A DNA stretch of 50,667 nt from a virus. Both the position numbers and the translations under genes were made by a program. The stretch lies in the IMG/VR virus record IMGVR_UViG_3300021961_011345, positions 1 to 50,667 of that record. One strand, 5' to 3'. This document shows positions 28,345 through 37,287 of the stretch, piece after piece; position 1 is the first letter of the stretch, and every line of letters starts with the position of its first letter. A model generated the notes under the pieces. That model ran no database searches, was not told the DNA's origin, and saw nothing but the letters and a program-made list of their open reading frames with translations.

Positions 28345-29030
28345 AAGGGTATTTTATTATATTCTTTGTGAGGTGCATTAAAACCAGGAGCAAATTTATC
28401 AAAAGCTAACTGGACGTCATGTTCTAAGGAATGAGGTATTTTAGAGTATAAAGCAGGGTTACCTGGAGGTTTGGTATGGATCATTTTAATGGAATCTATT
28501 ATGGCTACTTTATCTGTAGGATTACCTAGTAAATGAGGCCATAATCCATCTAACCCCCAAGAAGAATAATTTACGTCAAACGTTTCTTTTAGTTTAAGTG
28601 CGGTTTCTAAATTCATTATAGGAGCCATTACTTCAACAAAGTTGGTATAACGTAATAAAGAATTTTCTTGTGGTAAAGTTATTTGGTGAGAAGCATATCC
28701 TAAAAGAGCAGGTTGAGCAATATATAAGTCATATTCTTTAGCTACCTCAAATAATTTATTTATATCCTCAGTAGTGATTTTTAAGTCATCATCTGGGAAC
28801 CAAATATACTCATATTGAGAAATCCATTCTAGATTATCTTCAATAAAAGCTTTAATTAACCACCATTTGAATCCTTTTGAAGCATAAACATAAGGAGTAT
28901 CTTTTAAATATGATTCTGCTTTCTCTAAATTATCTCCATAATAAAGAAGAACTAAATCAAAGTTAGGACTACCTTGTATCCATTCTGAATGGAAAGAGTT
29001 ATCACCAGCTGGGGATAAGATTAGGTTCAT
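28341..29030 (-). CDS. DUF707-type glycosyltransferase-like protein
   Basis: YEYIWFPDDDLKITTEDINKLFEVAKEYDLYIAQPAL carries the DDD acidic motif; then TNFVEVMAPIMN and YSSWGLDGLWPHLLG. These are the characteristic blocks of DUF707, a family related to GT-A transferases. Predicted to transfer a sugar, substrate unknown. Coupled to the next GT2 gene by ATGA. Confidence 0.82.
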   Translation of the reverse strand: MNLILSPAGDNSFHSEWIQGSPNFDLVLLYYGDNLEKAESYLKDTPYVYASKGFKWWLIKAFIEDNLEWISQYEYIWFPDDDLKITTEDINKLFEVAKEYDLYIAQPALLGYASHQITLPQENSLLRYTNFVEVMAPIMNLETALKLKETFDVNYSSWGLDGLWPHLLGNPTDKVAIIDSIKMIHTKPPGNPALYSKIPHSLEHDVQLAFDKFAPGFNAPHKEYNKIPL

Positions 29031-29668
29031 ACTTTGTATTTACTTCTTCCGGTTTGTTCAATTTTATCGTATAAATTGTTTTGAGCAATTTGACGATCTA
29101 ATTGTTTTGGGTGTAATATACAAAATAATTCTTCAGGAGGCAAATGTAAATATGTTTTATGTCCTTCAATTTTACTATGAAGTAAACCATCCCATTTTAC
29201 CCAATCACAGTTTCTATAAAGACGCATCTGCCAGTCTGGAAAATTAATCCATCCCTTTTCATTAACATTCCATCTCCATTTAGTAATCCATTCTTGAGTT
29301 AATCCCTCTACTGTATTGATTCTAGGTACAATAAATAAATCTACTTCAGAATTACCTTCTAATAAATCAGGTAAAACATTAATAAATTCTTTACTAATTA
29401 ATTCATCAGCGTCCAATTGTAAAATATAATCTCCAGTACATAAACTATTAAGGTAATTCTTTTGGGTATGGTCACCATCAAAAGTTCTATAGTATAGTTT
29501 GATATGGGGTTTATAATCTTCTAAATATTTTTTAGTTAGAGAATCATCTGAATGATCATCTACAATAACAATTTCATCCTCAGCTCTCTTATTATTAACT
29601 AAAAAGTTAAGTAGTTTACCAATATATTCTCCTTCATTATGAGTTAAAATAGCATAACTAATCTTCAT
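29027..29668 (-). CDS. Family 2 glycosyltransferase
   Basis: SYAILTHNEGEYIGKLLNFLV at the start, IVIVDDHSDDSLTKKYLEDY, GDYILQLDADELIS (DxD-like D-A-D) and the acceptor-loop pattern. 213 residues, short but complete GT-A core. Uses a nucleotide sugar; acceptor unknown. Confidence 0.87.
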   Translation of the reverse strand: MKISYAILTHNEGEYIGKLLNFLVNNKRAEDEIVIVDDHSDDSLTKKYLEDYKPHIKLYYRTFDGDHTQKNYLNSLCTGDYILQLDADELISKEFINVLPDLLEGNSEVDLFIVPRINTVEGLTQEWITKWRWNVNEKGWINFPDWQMRLYRNCDWVKWDGLLHSKIEGHKTYLHLPPEELFCILHPKQLDRQIAQNNLYDKIEQTGRSKYKV

Positions 29669-30350
29669 ATAAAAATTGATTTAATTTTGTAACATCCATA
29701 CCTACATTTAAAGGTACTCTAATATCAGTATTATAAATAGGAGCTACATCTGGTCTAGTTTGTTGAGCTAAACGATGCATACTCTTAAATTCAGTACCAA
29801 CATTAAAAATACCTTTAGCATCTTTTTCAATTAATTTAATGTATAATTTAGCTATAACATTTAAATAATCAAAATTACCTAAGTGATTAATCCAAGCTCC
29901 TTCATATGGAAAAGGATTAGGTTTATGAGTACCCCTTAAAATTAAGTAATTATCTGATTTTAACTCAATATAAGCATCAGCTAATAGCTTAGTATAAGCA
30001 TAATAAGTAGCTTGATGGACTGGAACTCCTTCTTCATTTTGAGGGTTGAATGAATTAGCATATACATAATCTGTTGATATATGAACTAATTTTTTATAAT
30101 GGAGTTTGCAATAGTCTGTTAATATTGAAACTGCTTTATAGTTAATATCCCAATGAAGTTGTTTATTGGTGTCATAAGTGTTAGTGTGAGCTACACAATT
30201 GATAATAGTATCATAGGATAATAATTTATCACCCCAAGTAGTTATATCAGTTAGATCTAACCCATCAACAGAGCGGGATAAAATATCCCACCCTGTTTTC
30301 TTGGCTAGTTCACTACCTAGTAATCCATTTCCTAAAATTACAGCTTTCAT
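29658..30350 (-). CDS. dTDP-4-dehydrorhamnose reductase-like (RmlD family)
   Basis: GNGLLGSELAKKTGWDILSRS, TIINCVAHTNTYDTNKQLHWDINYKAV, LVHISTDYVY (the family's STDYVF-like motif) and YYAYTKLLAD with YxxxK. This is the RmlD_sub_bind fold. 230 residues against about 290, so a shortened C-terminal substrate part is likely. It would reduce a 4-keto sugar nucleotide formed by the RmlC-like epimerases. Confidence 0.82.
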   Translation of the reverse strand: MKAVILGNGLLGSELAKKTGWDILSRSVDGLDLTDITTWGDKLLSYDTIINCVAHTNTYDTNKQLHWDINYKAVSILTDYCKLHYKKLVHISTDYVYANSFNPQNEEGVPVHQATYYAYTKLLADAYIELKSDNYLILRGTHKPNPFPYEGAWINHLGNFDYLNVIAKLYIKLIEKDAKGIFNVGTEFKSMHRLAQQTRPDVAPIYNTDIRVPLNVGMDVTKLNQFLYED

Positions 30351-31489
30351 TAAGCAAAAAATTCTTTGATTTTATCACAAACGTAGTCTACATCTTCAAT
30401 AGTCATCCCGTGGTGTGCACCTAACAAGAAACCATTTTTCATAATAGCATCAGCGTTCTCAAAATCTTGAAGGAATTCTCTGTATGCTGGGTGACGTGTA
30501 ACATTACCTGCAAATGTAACTCGAGTTTGGATATTATTATTTTCTAGGAAAGTAAGTAATTCAAAACGACGTTCTGTTTGAAGCGGAATAGCTAACCAGT
30601 TAGGTTTAATTGAATCATCAGGTAGAATCAAATCGCCTACACCTTGAAGATTTTCAATGTAACGTTCAATGTTTGCTCTACGAATTTGCTCAAATTTTTC
30701 AAAGCGATGGAGTTGAACTAAACCAAAGGCAGCATTCATTTCACTTGCTTTCATATGATATCCTAGAACTGAATATAGAAATTTATGGTCATAAGGAATA
30801 CCGTCTACCATATGATTAAAGCGATCATCCATAATTTCAGAATCATCACCTAAACGACCCCAATCACGGTATTGTAACGCTAAAGTAACATGTTTTTTAT
30901 CATTAAACATTACCATACCACCTACTCCACCAGCTGTAATAACATGTGAAGCATAGAAACTAGTTGTAGCAACATCTGATTCAGGGGTTTCAGTAATTGT
31001 ATCAGCTGAGTCTTCAATTAAGATAATATCAGTTCTACCTAACAGTTTAATTTCTTGTTTTAGACGTTTCCAATCAGGTTTATTCCCAATCAAATTAGGC
31101 AACATAATTGCTTTAACATCAGGAGTAATAGCGGCTATTACTTGATCAACATCAGCTACATAATCATTTAAACCAACATCTACAAATTTAGGTTGATAAC
31201 CTAATTGCAAGATAGGAGCTAATGTAGTTGAGAATGTACAAGCAGGAGTAATAATTTTACTTCCTTTAGGTAGATTCAAAGCCGCAATCGCTAATAGACA
31301 AGCTGATGATCCTGAGTTAACAAACACACCATACTTTTTTCCAAATCGTTTAGCAATTTTTTCTTCAAATTCTACAGAACGAGGACCTTGTCCTCCTAAC
31401 CATCCTGAACGGAGTGATTCTTCTACTGCTTTAATTTCTTCTTCCCCATAAGATTCAAATTTATAAGGGGCGTACCATATTTTTTTCAT
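30350..31489 (-). CDS. DegT/DnrJ/EryC1/StrS-family enzyme with His in place of the PLP lysine (3-dehydratase-like)
   Basis: 379 residues of the DegT fold: GWLGGQGPRSVEFEEKIAKRFG, NSGSSACLLAI, TPACTFSTT, ILIEDSADT (Asp160). At the place of the Schiff-base lysine the sequence reads TSFYASHVITAGGVGG, so residue 182 is His. The same substitution occurs in ColD (GDP-4-keto-6-deoxymannose 3-dehydratase) and in the E1/RfbH dehydrases. The following YRDWGRLGDD...YDHKFLYSVLGYHMKASEMNAAFGL block also resembles that group. The cysteines that hold the 2Fe-2S cluster of E1 are missing, favouring a ColD-like PMP-dependent deoxygenation of a sugar rather than aminotransfer. Confidence 0.82.
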   Translation of the reverse strand: MKKIWYAPYKFESYGEEEIKAVEESLRSGWLGGQGPRSVEFEEKIAKRFGKKYGVFVNSGSSACLLAIAALNLPKGSKIITPACTFSTTLAPILQLGYQPKFVDVGLNDYVADVDQVIAAITPDVKAIMLPNLIGNKPDWKRLKQEIKLLGRTDIILIEDSADTITETPESDVATTSFYASHVITAGGVGGMVMFNDKKHVTLALQYRDWGRLGDDSEIMDDRFNHMVDGIPYDHKFLYSVLGYHMKASEMNAAFGLVQLHRFEKFEQIRRANIERYIENLQGVGDLILPDDSIKPNWLAIPLQTERRFELLTFLENNNIQTRVTFAGNVTRHPAYREFLQDFENADAIMKNGFLLGAHHGMTIEDVDYVCDKIKEFFA

Positions 31490-31497
31490 ATAACAAT

Positions 31498-31944
31498 TTA
31501 TTCAGGTAATACTCCAATGTAAGTTAAAGCTTCTATAAATTCACGCTCTGGGAAATGTCTTAGAGTAGTCATATCCATTTTCCAGTCATATTCTTTACCT
31601 TTAGCTTTAAATTTAGCTTTTTCATCTTCGGGCATTAGGGTTGCTTTTACAGCACCCCAAGCCCAACTTGAACCATTAGCACCATCAGCAAACACCATTC
31701 CTTTATCAGGAATGTTTATAGCTGAGGGAATCCAAATAAGTCCATTTTCATCTTCACCCATTAGTTCTTTATACAACTCAGGAAGTACTTCCATTTGTTG
31801 GGCTAAAAATTCACTATCACGAGTCATTACATTATTGGCTTGGAAACCACAGCCATAACAAAAATGAAGTCTTACAGTCTCATTTACTTCTTGAACGTAA
31901 CAAGCATCAGAACCGCAACGATCACAGGTAGTTAAATTATCCAT
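31498..31944 (-). CDS. Zinc-ribbon protein (148 aa)
   Basis: N-terminal CDRCGSDACYVQEVN...FCYGCGFQ is a CxxC...CxxC zinc ribbon. The rest (ELYKELMGEDENGLIWIPSAINIPDKGMVFADGANGSSWAWGAVKA) is a beta-rich domain of unknown family that looks characteristic of large Bacteroidetes phages. Lies between the DegT gene and a GT4 gene but need not act on sugars. Confidence 0.6.
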   Translation of the reverse strand: MDNLTTCDRCGSDACYVQEVNETVRLHFCYGCGFQANNVMTRDSEFLAQQMEVLPELYKELMGEDENGLIWIPSAINIPDKGMVFADGANGSSWAWGAVKATLMPEDEKAKFKAKGKEYDWKMDMTTLRHFPEREFIEALTYIGVLPE

Positions 31945-33247
31945 TTTTTACTGGTTTTTTAGGAAGTTCAATTTTCTTTAAAGCAGGTAACTTAAGTTCT
32001 ACTTTTTTAGGTAATTCAGGAATATATTGAGTAAATAATTCATTTACTTTTTCTTTCATTTTATCCCAATTGAAATCATTTTTGTTTTTGAATGCTTGAC
32101 GCTTTGCACCATTAGTATACTTTTTATAGTTTTCAAAAACATCTTTTAAGTAGAGTCCTACAGCTCCATGATCAACTGAGAACCATTGACTTTCTTTTAA
32201 AATCATATTAGGTACAACTGCTGACTCATGGACATTTTCTAATTTACCAGGTAGTAAAGTTACAAATTCTGGATCTAGGAAATCCATATGACCTGACCAT
32301 CCTGAAGTTATAATTGGTTTTTTAGTTAAACTAAACTCAAGTAGTGGACGGCCAAATCCTTCACCTTTAGTTAAGCTAATCATAGCTTTTACTTTAGAGT
32401 GATTGTATAATTGACTCATTTCAATATCTGTAAATTCACCATGCAATATGTAAATGTTAGGTAAATTAGTTGAGTTTACAGTTTTTTTAATTTGAACTAT
32501 TTTCTTTAAAATCTCATTTCGGTCCATATAAGAAGCACCTGAACCGCTAGTTTTTAAGATAAGGGCTGGTTTTTTAGATTTATTTTTAAAGGTTTCAAAA
32601 AATGCTTTAATCAATAAACCTACATTTTTTCTGTCTTGACCTAAATCTCCTTGCATCCAATGTCCTACAAACAAGTAAGCAAAAGATTCAGGAATAGAAT
32701 TAATTGTAGTATACAATTCATTTTTAGGTAGCAAATCAATTACTTTGTAAATGTCTGTATTAGCGCCTTCAAACAATACTTCAATTGGTTTTTCAACTTT
32801 AACTTCACCTAGTGATTGACCACTAGTATGCTTTTTTTCAAAAGTTGAATTAATAAAAGATTGTTTTGAGTGTTCTGAGGAAACTAAAGTAACATTCATT
32901 CTATTTACTCCTTCAACCCAACTACCATCTACTAAAGTAGTTTCCATACCTGCAGTACATCCAATATTGAATTTACCAACTGGTTGGAATTCATTTGGAA
33001 CTGTAATTTGCATCCAAATATCAGGCTGCTCAGTTAATTGAGGAGCTTTATATAGGTAATTAGTTAAAAATGCCCATTCAGGATTGTCTTTACAAAAACC
33101 CCAAGGTGTGTTTCCCCAACGTTGTGATATTAGTTTAACATCATATTTATCTAGTTCTATAATCGCTTTAATCAAATCTCTAGAACGGGCCCCATAACCA
33201 CTATAAGTATCAAAAGGGCAACTTATATAAAACGTATTTTTACTCAT
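31937..33247 (-). CDS. GT-B (family 4-like) glycosyltransferase (436 aa)
   Basis: SCPFDTYSGYGARSRDLIKAI at the N-terminal acceptor domain, FVGHWMQGDLGQDRKNVGLLIKAFFETF, then the donor domain with MISLTKGEGFGRPLLEF (EGFG...E motif) and PIITSGWSGHMDFLD. This is the EX7E region of GT-B retaining transferases. Ends with a Lys/Pro tail (LPALKKIELPKKPVKNG). Overlaps the next gene by eight bases. Confidence 0.87.
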   Translation of the reverse strand: MSKNTFYISCPFDTYSGYGARSRDLIKAIIELDKYDVKLISQRWGNTPWGFCKDNPEWAFLTNYLYKAPQLTEQPDIWMQITVPNEFQPVGKFNIGCTAGMETTLVDGSWVEGVNRMNVTLVSSEHSKQSFINSTFEKKHTSGQSLGEVKVEKPIEVLFEGANTDIYKVIDLLPKNELYTTINSIPESFAYLFVGHWMQGDLGQDRKNVGLLIKAFFETFKNKSKKPALILKTSGSGASYMDRNEILKKIVQIKKTVNSTNLPNIYILHGEFTDIEMSQLYNHSKVKAMISLTKGEGFGRPLLEFSLTKKPIITSGWSGHMDFLDPEFVTLLPGKLENVHESAVVPNMILKESQWFSVDHGAVGLYLKDVFENYKKYTNGAKRQAFKNKNDFNWDKMKEKVNELFTQYIPELPKKVELKLPALKKIELPKKPVKNG

Positions 33248-33248
33248 A

Positions 33249-34682
33249 TTAGTAAATTAATTTATGATTTAGAACTGGTTTTTTGTATGTGGTAGCATTA
33301 ATGAACTCAAATTTTTCTCTAGGAGACCAAACTGATAACAATTCATCTATACCTTCAATAATTCGTTTTGCTTGATGTTCCTGAGTAAATCCAGCTTCAC
33401 TAGACAAAGCCCACTCTTTACCTTCTTTACCTCTAGCTTCAAGTTCTTCTTTAGGTAAGTTATAAACTTCCTTAATACATTCAGCCGCATCTTCCCAAGA
33501 ACATCTATCATCAAAGATATAAGGTGTTGGAACTGAACCTTGAATTGAACGGTTAGTTGGGTAGACTGGGAATGCCCATTTACCATGTTTACGAATTGTA
33601 CCTCTATGGTTTGAAGGAAAATCAGCATCAAAATCAATCCAAGTACCATCTTCAAATTCAAAACGCATTTGATCTTGCATTCCACCTGTTACGTTAGCAA
33701 TAATTGGTGTGCCTGTTAGAAGTGCTTCTGTAAGTGATAGACCCCAACCTTCATTTGAGGTAAGTAGAATCTGAACATCTGCTAAATTATACAGGTAATT
33801 CATTTCTTTAGGTCCATATCTACCTTGAGTAAATATAATATTACAGTATTCAGGGCAAAGTGTTTCAATTACAGCATATAAATCAGTTCCATGCTCATCA
33901 ATTGGTTGAGTGTGAAGTACTAATGCTACTTTTTCTCTTTGTTGAGGAGTTAGTTCTTCAACAAATTGTCTAAAAGCTAAAATAGTATCTGGAACTTGTT
34001 TACGACGAATATTTCTAGAATTAAAGAATACTACAAATTCATATTCTTTTCCTTTAAATAGAGTCTTTTTAAAATCTTGAAATTCTTTATTTTGTTCCTT
34101 ATTTTCAAGTGGAAAATATATTTGAGGATTTAGACCATGAGGAACATACTTAATAATCTTATTTTTAGCCTTATCACCTAAAACAAGTTTATTAATGTTA
34201 ACTGTTTGTTTTGAAATCCCAAACAATGCATCACATGCCTCATAAAAGGCTTCATTATACATTGGTGCTGGGTAGTCATCCCAAATGTTTAAGTAAATGA
34301 TAGGAATAGTTTTACGGATTTCATTTTCAATAGAAAACAACCAAGCCCAGTAACGTGGGTCAGTAATTAAGAAAATAGCATCTGGTTTTTCAATGCTGAT
34401 AATGTTTCTCAAAAGAGTAGCATCACCATAACCATTAATAGGATACATAATTACGCTTGCATCATCAATACCAGCGTTAGTATTAGTGTCTGGGCTTAAG
34501 TCTAAACGTTTTCCAGCATCTGGATGTTTAATAGCTCCTCCTATGTTTACCCAATTGTATCTATGGGCTGTACCAATTACTACTTCTTTTCCTACTGTTC
34601 CGATACCAGATGGCATTCTAATATCATCACACATCAAAAGAATTTTTTTCCTTTGATCCTTTGGAATATAACCTTCTTTCAT
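33249..34682 (-). CDS. GT-B (family 4-like) glycosyltransferase (477 aa)
   Basis: N-terminal ILLMCDDIRMPSGIGTVGKEVV, middle YVPHGLNPQIYFPL and FNSRNIRRKQVPDTILAFRQF, then LLTSNEGWGLSLTEALLTGTPIIANVTGGMQDQM, the donor-site motif of group 1 transferases. It is longer than the neighbour and carries an insertion near residues 355-395 (IDFDADFPSNHRGTIRKHGKW). Probably the first transferase of the island in transcription order. Confidence 0.88.
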   Translation of the reverse strand: MKEGYIPKDQRKKILLMCDDIRMPSGIGTVGKEVVIGTAHRYNWVNIGGAIKHPDAGKRLDLSPDTNTNAGIDDASVIMYPINGYGDATLLRNIISIEKPDAIFLITDPRYWAWLFSIENEIRKTIPIIYLNIWDDYPAPMYNEAFYEACDALFGISKQTVNINKLVLGDKAKNKIIKYVPHGLNPQIYFPLENKEQNKEFQDFKKTLFKGKEYEFVVFFNSRNIRRKQVPDTILAFRQFVEELTPQQREKVALVLHTQPIDEHGTDLYAVIETLCPEYCNIIFTQGRYGPKEMNYLYNLADVQILLTSNEGWGLSLTEALLTGTPIIANVTGGMQDQMRFEFEDGTWIDFDADFPSNHRGTIRKHGKWAFPVYPTNRSIQGSVPTPYIFDDRCSWEDAAECIKEVYNLPKEELEARGKEGKEWALSSEAGFTQEHQAKRIIEGIDELLSVWSPREKFEFINATTYKKPVLNHKLIY

Positions 34683-34688
34683 AAATTA

Positions 34689-34874
34689 TTAAATATCTAA
34701 ATCGTTGTGGTTGTGTATTTGTTTTCTGAAATTATCATCAGTAAGATATAAATGAATTGCTCGGTCTGCAAGCTTTTGGAACGAGAATTTATGCCTTACA
34801 CAAGAAACTTTAAATTCATCAAACAAATCGGTTTGTATTTTTACACTCGTAAGTGTCATATCCTTTTTGCTCAT
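34689..34874 (-). CDS. Ribbon-helix-helix-like small protein (61 aa)
   Basis: TLTSVKIQTDLFDEFKVSCVRHKFSFQKLADRAIHLYLTDDNFRKQI fits the short RHH pattern (strand, then two helices) seen in phage regulators. It has little sequence beyond the domain. Possible DNA-binding autoregulator at the boundary of replication and sugar modules. Confidence 0.55.
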   Translation of the reverse strand: MSKKDMTLTSVKIQTDLFDEFKVSCVRHKFSFQKLADRAIHLYLTDDNFRKQIHNHNDLDI

Positions 34875-34917
34875 AACATTGTTTTTATATTGTCATATAT
34901 AAATATCTCAAAATATA

Positions 34918-35868
34918 CTAAGATACGTTTCTGTCACATAAATCTTTTCTATCTTTGAAAGGACAATATTGACAGTTTTGTTTTGAAGGATTTTTTAGCA
35001 TAGGACCTTCTCTATGTTTTCCTTCTTTATCAAAAGCCATTTCAATGAATTCCTCGAAACGTTTAGTGGCTTTATTTAATTTAATTTTACCAGAGGCAGG
35101 TACATGAATTTGTACTCTTGGATCAGGAAAATCAGGATTACCATGTAATTTTCTCTTTACAATAAAATATTCTACATCAATATTTTCAACTGGGAAGTTA
35201 AATTGTTCTGAGAAGAATTTTTTATAGAGAATAACTTGAGCGTTTTTAACCTCGTCTGCTTTTTCTTTATCTCTCCATCCGCGAGTAGAAGTCTTAATAT
35301 CAATGATTTTTATTTTATTAAGCACCTCATTATATAAGACAACATCGATATATCCCTTATATAGTATGTTTTTATAGAACGGATTAGGCGGAAGTAAAAT
35401 AGGTACTTCAATGCCTACTAACCACCAACTCTTTTTACCAAAATATTTTCCTCTATGTTTTTTAAACCATTGAAGAATAGCTGTTCCGTCTTCAAAGAAT
35501 TCTCCTAATTCAGCTGAATTTGAGAAATGGGTATTGTTATTTTTCTTATAATCTTCCTTATAAAGAGCTCGTAAACGCTCTTCAAAATAATCTTCTACAC
35601 CAATTCTATCAGCTGCTGCTACACTTTCATTATACATTACATCTAGATAGTTTTGCATAGTTTCATGCATTGCAGTTCCAAATGTCATGTGAATTGAAAC
35701 TTCAGATGTATAATGCCCATCCCGGTATTGGAGTGCCCACTTATGTGGACAACTCTCAAATACCGAAAACTGACTAAAAGATATCTGTTTTTGATATCTA
35801 TGGTCAACGTCTGGGGGCGTGAATTTTTTTACTGCCTCAACAATTAGAGGTGTTTTCTTTTTAGCCAA
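34918..35868 (-). CDS. PD-(D/E)XK nuclease with four-cysteine Fe-S motif (RecB/Cas4-like), TTG start
   Basis: SFSQFSVFESCPHKWALQYRDG holds the first Cys; FGTAMHETMQNYL; KGYIDVVLYN and IKIIDIKTSTRGW give the D...DxK core; the C-terminus has NCQYCPFKDRKDLCD, the three remaining cysteines. This is the layout of RecB-family exonucleases with an iron-sulphur clasp (AddB/Cas4-like). No in-frame ATG exists before the core: a TAG lies two codons upstream, so TTG at 35868 is the start. Likely works in recombination or DNA end processing beside the replisome genes. Confidence 0.86.
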   Translation of the reverse strand: MAKKKTPLIVEAVKKFTPPDVDHRYQKQISFSQFSVFESCPHKWALQYRDGHYTSEVSIHMTFGTAMHETMQNYLDVMYNESVAAADRIGVEDYFEERLRALYKEDYKKNNNTHFSNSAELGEFFEDGTAILQWFKKHRGKYFGKKSWWLVGIEVPILLPPNPFYKNILYKGYIDVVLYNEVLNKIKIIDIKTSTRGWRDKEKADEVKNAQVILYKKFFSEQFNFPVENIDVEYFIVKRKLHGNPDFPDPRVQIHVPASGKIKLNKATKRFEEFIEMAFDKEGKHREGPMLKNPSKQNCQYCPFKDRKDLCDRNVS

Positions 35869-35871
35869 AAC

Positions 35872-36507
35872 CTATTTATTTAAGTATTTTTCAATATAAG
35901 TTTTTTGATCTTGTTCTCCAATTTTAAGTATCTCAGGAGATAAAGATGTAGACATTTCTGTATAAATTTTTTCTCCTAAGTAACTATAATTAGGAAATTT
36001 ACTATAATTTAAACAGTAACTATCACCACACCAATGTTTTAGATCATCAGGTATAACTACTTTATTTAACTTATGACTGAACATTAAACAACCCCAACCA
36101 TTAACTGCTTCTATGTCTTGTTTTCTTTCAAAACCATAAACTAAAGGTTCAATTTGGGTTTCAAATTGACTAGGATGCATTCCTATAAAACCAGTTTGAG
36201 GATGTTGTTTATAAAAATTTAAAACATCAATTATAAGCCTAGGATTAAAATTGATATCATCACTACATAATGCATAATAATAGTTAGATGATTTTTCAAC
36301 TCCATAGTTCCAAGCTCCATTGCAATATCTTTTTTCAGTAAATGGAAGAATTTTAACTTTTTTTAAAGTTATATTATCTAACATCCCATTGCTATGGGTA
36401 TCCTCTACAACTAAAATTTCACTAACATAATCACAACCATTCAAGTCCTGAAGTAGTTGGATGAGTCTAGGTGATTTATAAATAGTAGGAATTATAAAGC
36501 TGATCAT
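35872..36507 (-). CDS. Family 2-like glycosyltransferase (211 aa)
   Basis: SFIIPTIYKSPRLIQLLQDL, SEILVVEDTHSNGM, YCNGAWNYGVEKSSNYYYALCSDDINFNPRLI: a GT-A core with an SDD acidic motif, then EAVNGWGCLMFSH. A lone transferase separated from the main island by the nuclease gene. Substrate unknown. Confidence 0.75.
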   Translation of the reverse strand: MISFIIPTIYKSPRLIQLLQDLNGCDYVSEILVVEDTHSNGMLDNITLKKVKILPFTEKRYCNGAWNYGVEKSSNYYYALCSDDINFNPRLIIDVLNFYKQHPQTGFIGMHPSQFETQIEPLVYGFERKQDIEAVNGWGCLMFSHKLNKVVIPDDLKHWCGDSYCLNYSKFPNYSYLGEKIYTEMSTSLSPEILKIGEQDQKTYIEKYLNK

Positions 36508-36512
36508 CTATT

Positions 36513-36869
36513 TTATTTCCATTTGCCTCTTAAAACCAACTGGGCAATAATTCCGTAGTTTGAGATATCAATAAAACTATCAATCGCTGCTTCTCCAGCT
36601 ACATAGGTTTTACCACCACGTTTTAGGATGTTTTTAAGGCGATTGATTTTATCATTACAACGAAGCCAAATTCCTGTAATTGAAAGATTAATATCATCTT
36701 GATTTTCAAGTGTTGAACCTAAAGCAATATTTTGAAGACCATAATCCATCATCTTACTAGCAAACAATTCGTATTGTTCTTTTTGAATTTGTTGAAATTC
36801 ATAAGCTAGTTCAGGATATGTTTTTTCAAAATCTGTAACTGATTTATTATAACCTACTTGTTCTTCCAT
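36513..36869 (-). CDS. DUF1599 / nucleotide-modification-associated domain 1 protein
   Basis: 118 residues: FQQIQKEQYELFASKMMDYGLQNIALG, GIWLRCNDKINRLKNIL and AAIDSFIDISNYGIIAQLVLRGKW. This is the pattern of DUF1599 (nucleotide modification associated domain 1), small helical proteins often met near base-modification genes in phages. The true activity is not known to me. Its place next to the clamp-loader genes and in a phage with deazaguanine genes is suggestive. Confidence 0.75.
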   Translation of the reverse strand: MEEQVGYNKSVTDFEKTYPELAYEFQQIQKEQYELFASKMMDYGLQNIALGSTLENQDDINLSITGIWLRCNDKINRLKNILKRGGKTYVAGEAAIDSFIDISNYGIIAQLVLRGKWK

Positions 36870-36870
36870 T

Positions 36871-37287
36871 TTAGAGAGTTTTAACTAATTTATCTTGTTC
36901 TTTTTGATCGATTCCCATTTGCCACAAAATACTTCGAACACCTGGTTCTCTGATTATATCAATGTAATGATCGGCTTCACCTAAACTACATTCATAATAT
37001 TTTGCTATATATTCTGCAACACTTTGTGGTCTTTGTTTTTTACTTGGCTTGACATACTTTAGCCAAACCTTTTTCTTTGGGATCATTTCTCTGTAAATGG
37101 TATAAATTTGTTTTTTATTCTGTGGATTTATTTTTTGAACATAATTTACAATGTCTATGTAATTTATATCCATAGATAAATATCTATTAACCATATAAGA
37201 ATTGAATGAGTCCCATGACTCTTCGCTGAAGTCTCCAGGAGGAGTCTTTTTAGTTGTGATTTCTTCTAACCAATCAAACAGTGTCAT
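36871..37287 (-). CDS. Clamp-loader small subunit (T4 gp62-like)
   Basis: 138 residues: MTLFDWLEEITTKK, then NSYMVNRYLSMDINYIDIVNYVQ, QIYTIYREMIPKKKVWLKYVKPSK and a helical C-terminus. 'fmiNRylS' plus 'ipkKk.flKyiK' is the short gp62-like pattern of T4-related marine phages as I remember it. gp62 with gp44 loads the sliding clamp. The gp44-like gene lies about 590 bases upstream, consistent with the role. Confidence 0.7.
   Translation of the reverse strand: MTLFDWLEEITTKKTPPGDFSEESWDSFNSYMVNRYLSMDINYIDIVNYVQKINPQNKKQIYTIYREMIPKKKVWLKYVKPSKKQRPQSVAEYIAKYYECSLGEADHYIDIIREPGVRSILWQMGIDQKEQDKLVKTL

Noticed and set aside
33347-33685. Minus-strand frame of 112 residues inside the GT-B gene at 33249
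   Set aside because: Fully contained in a conserved gene in another frame.
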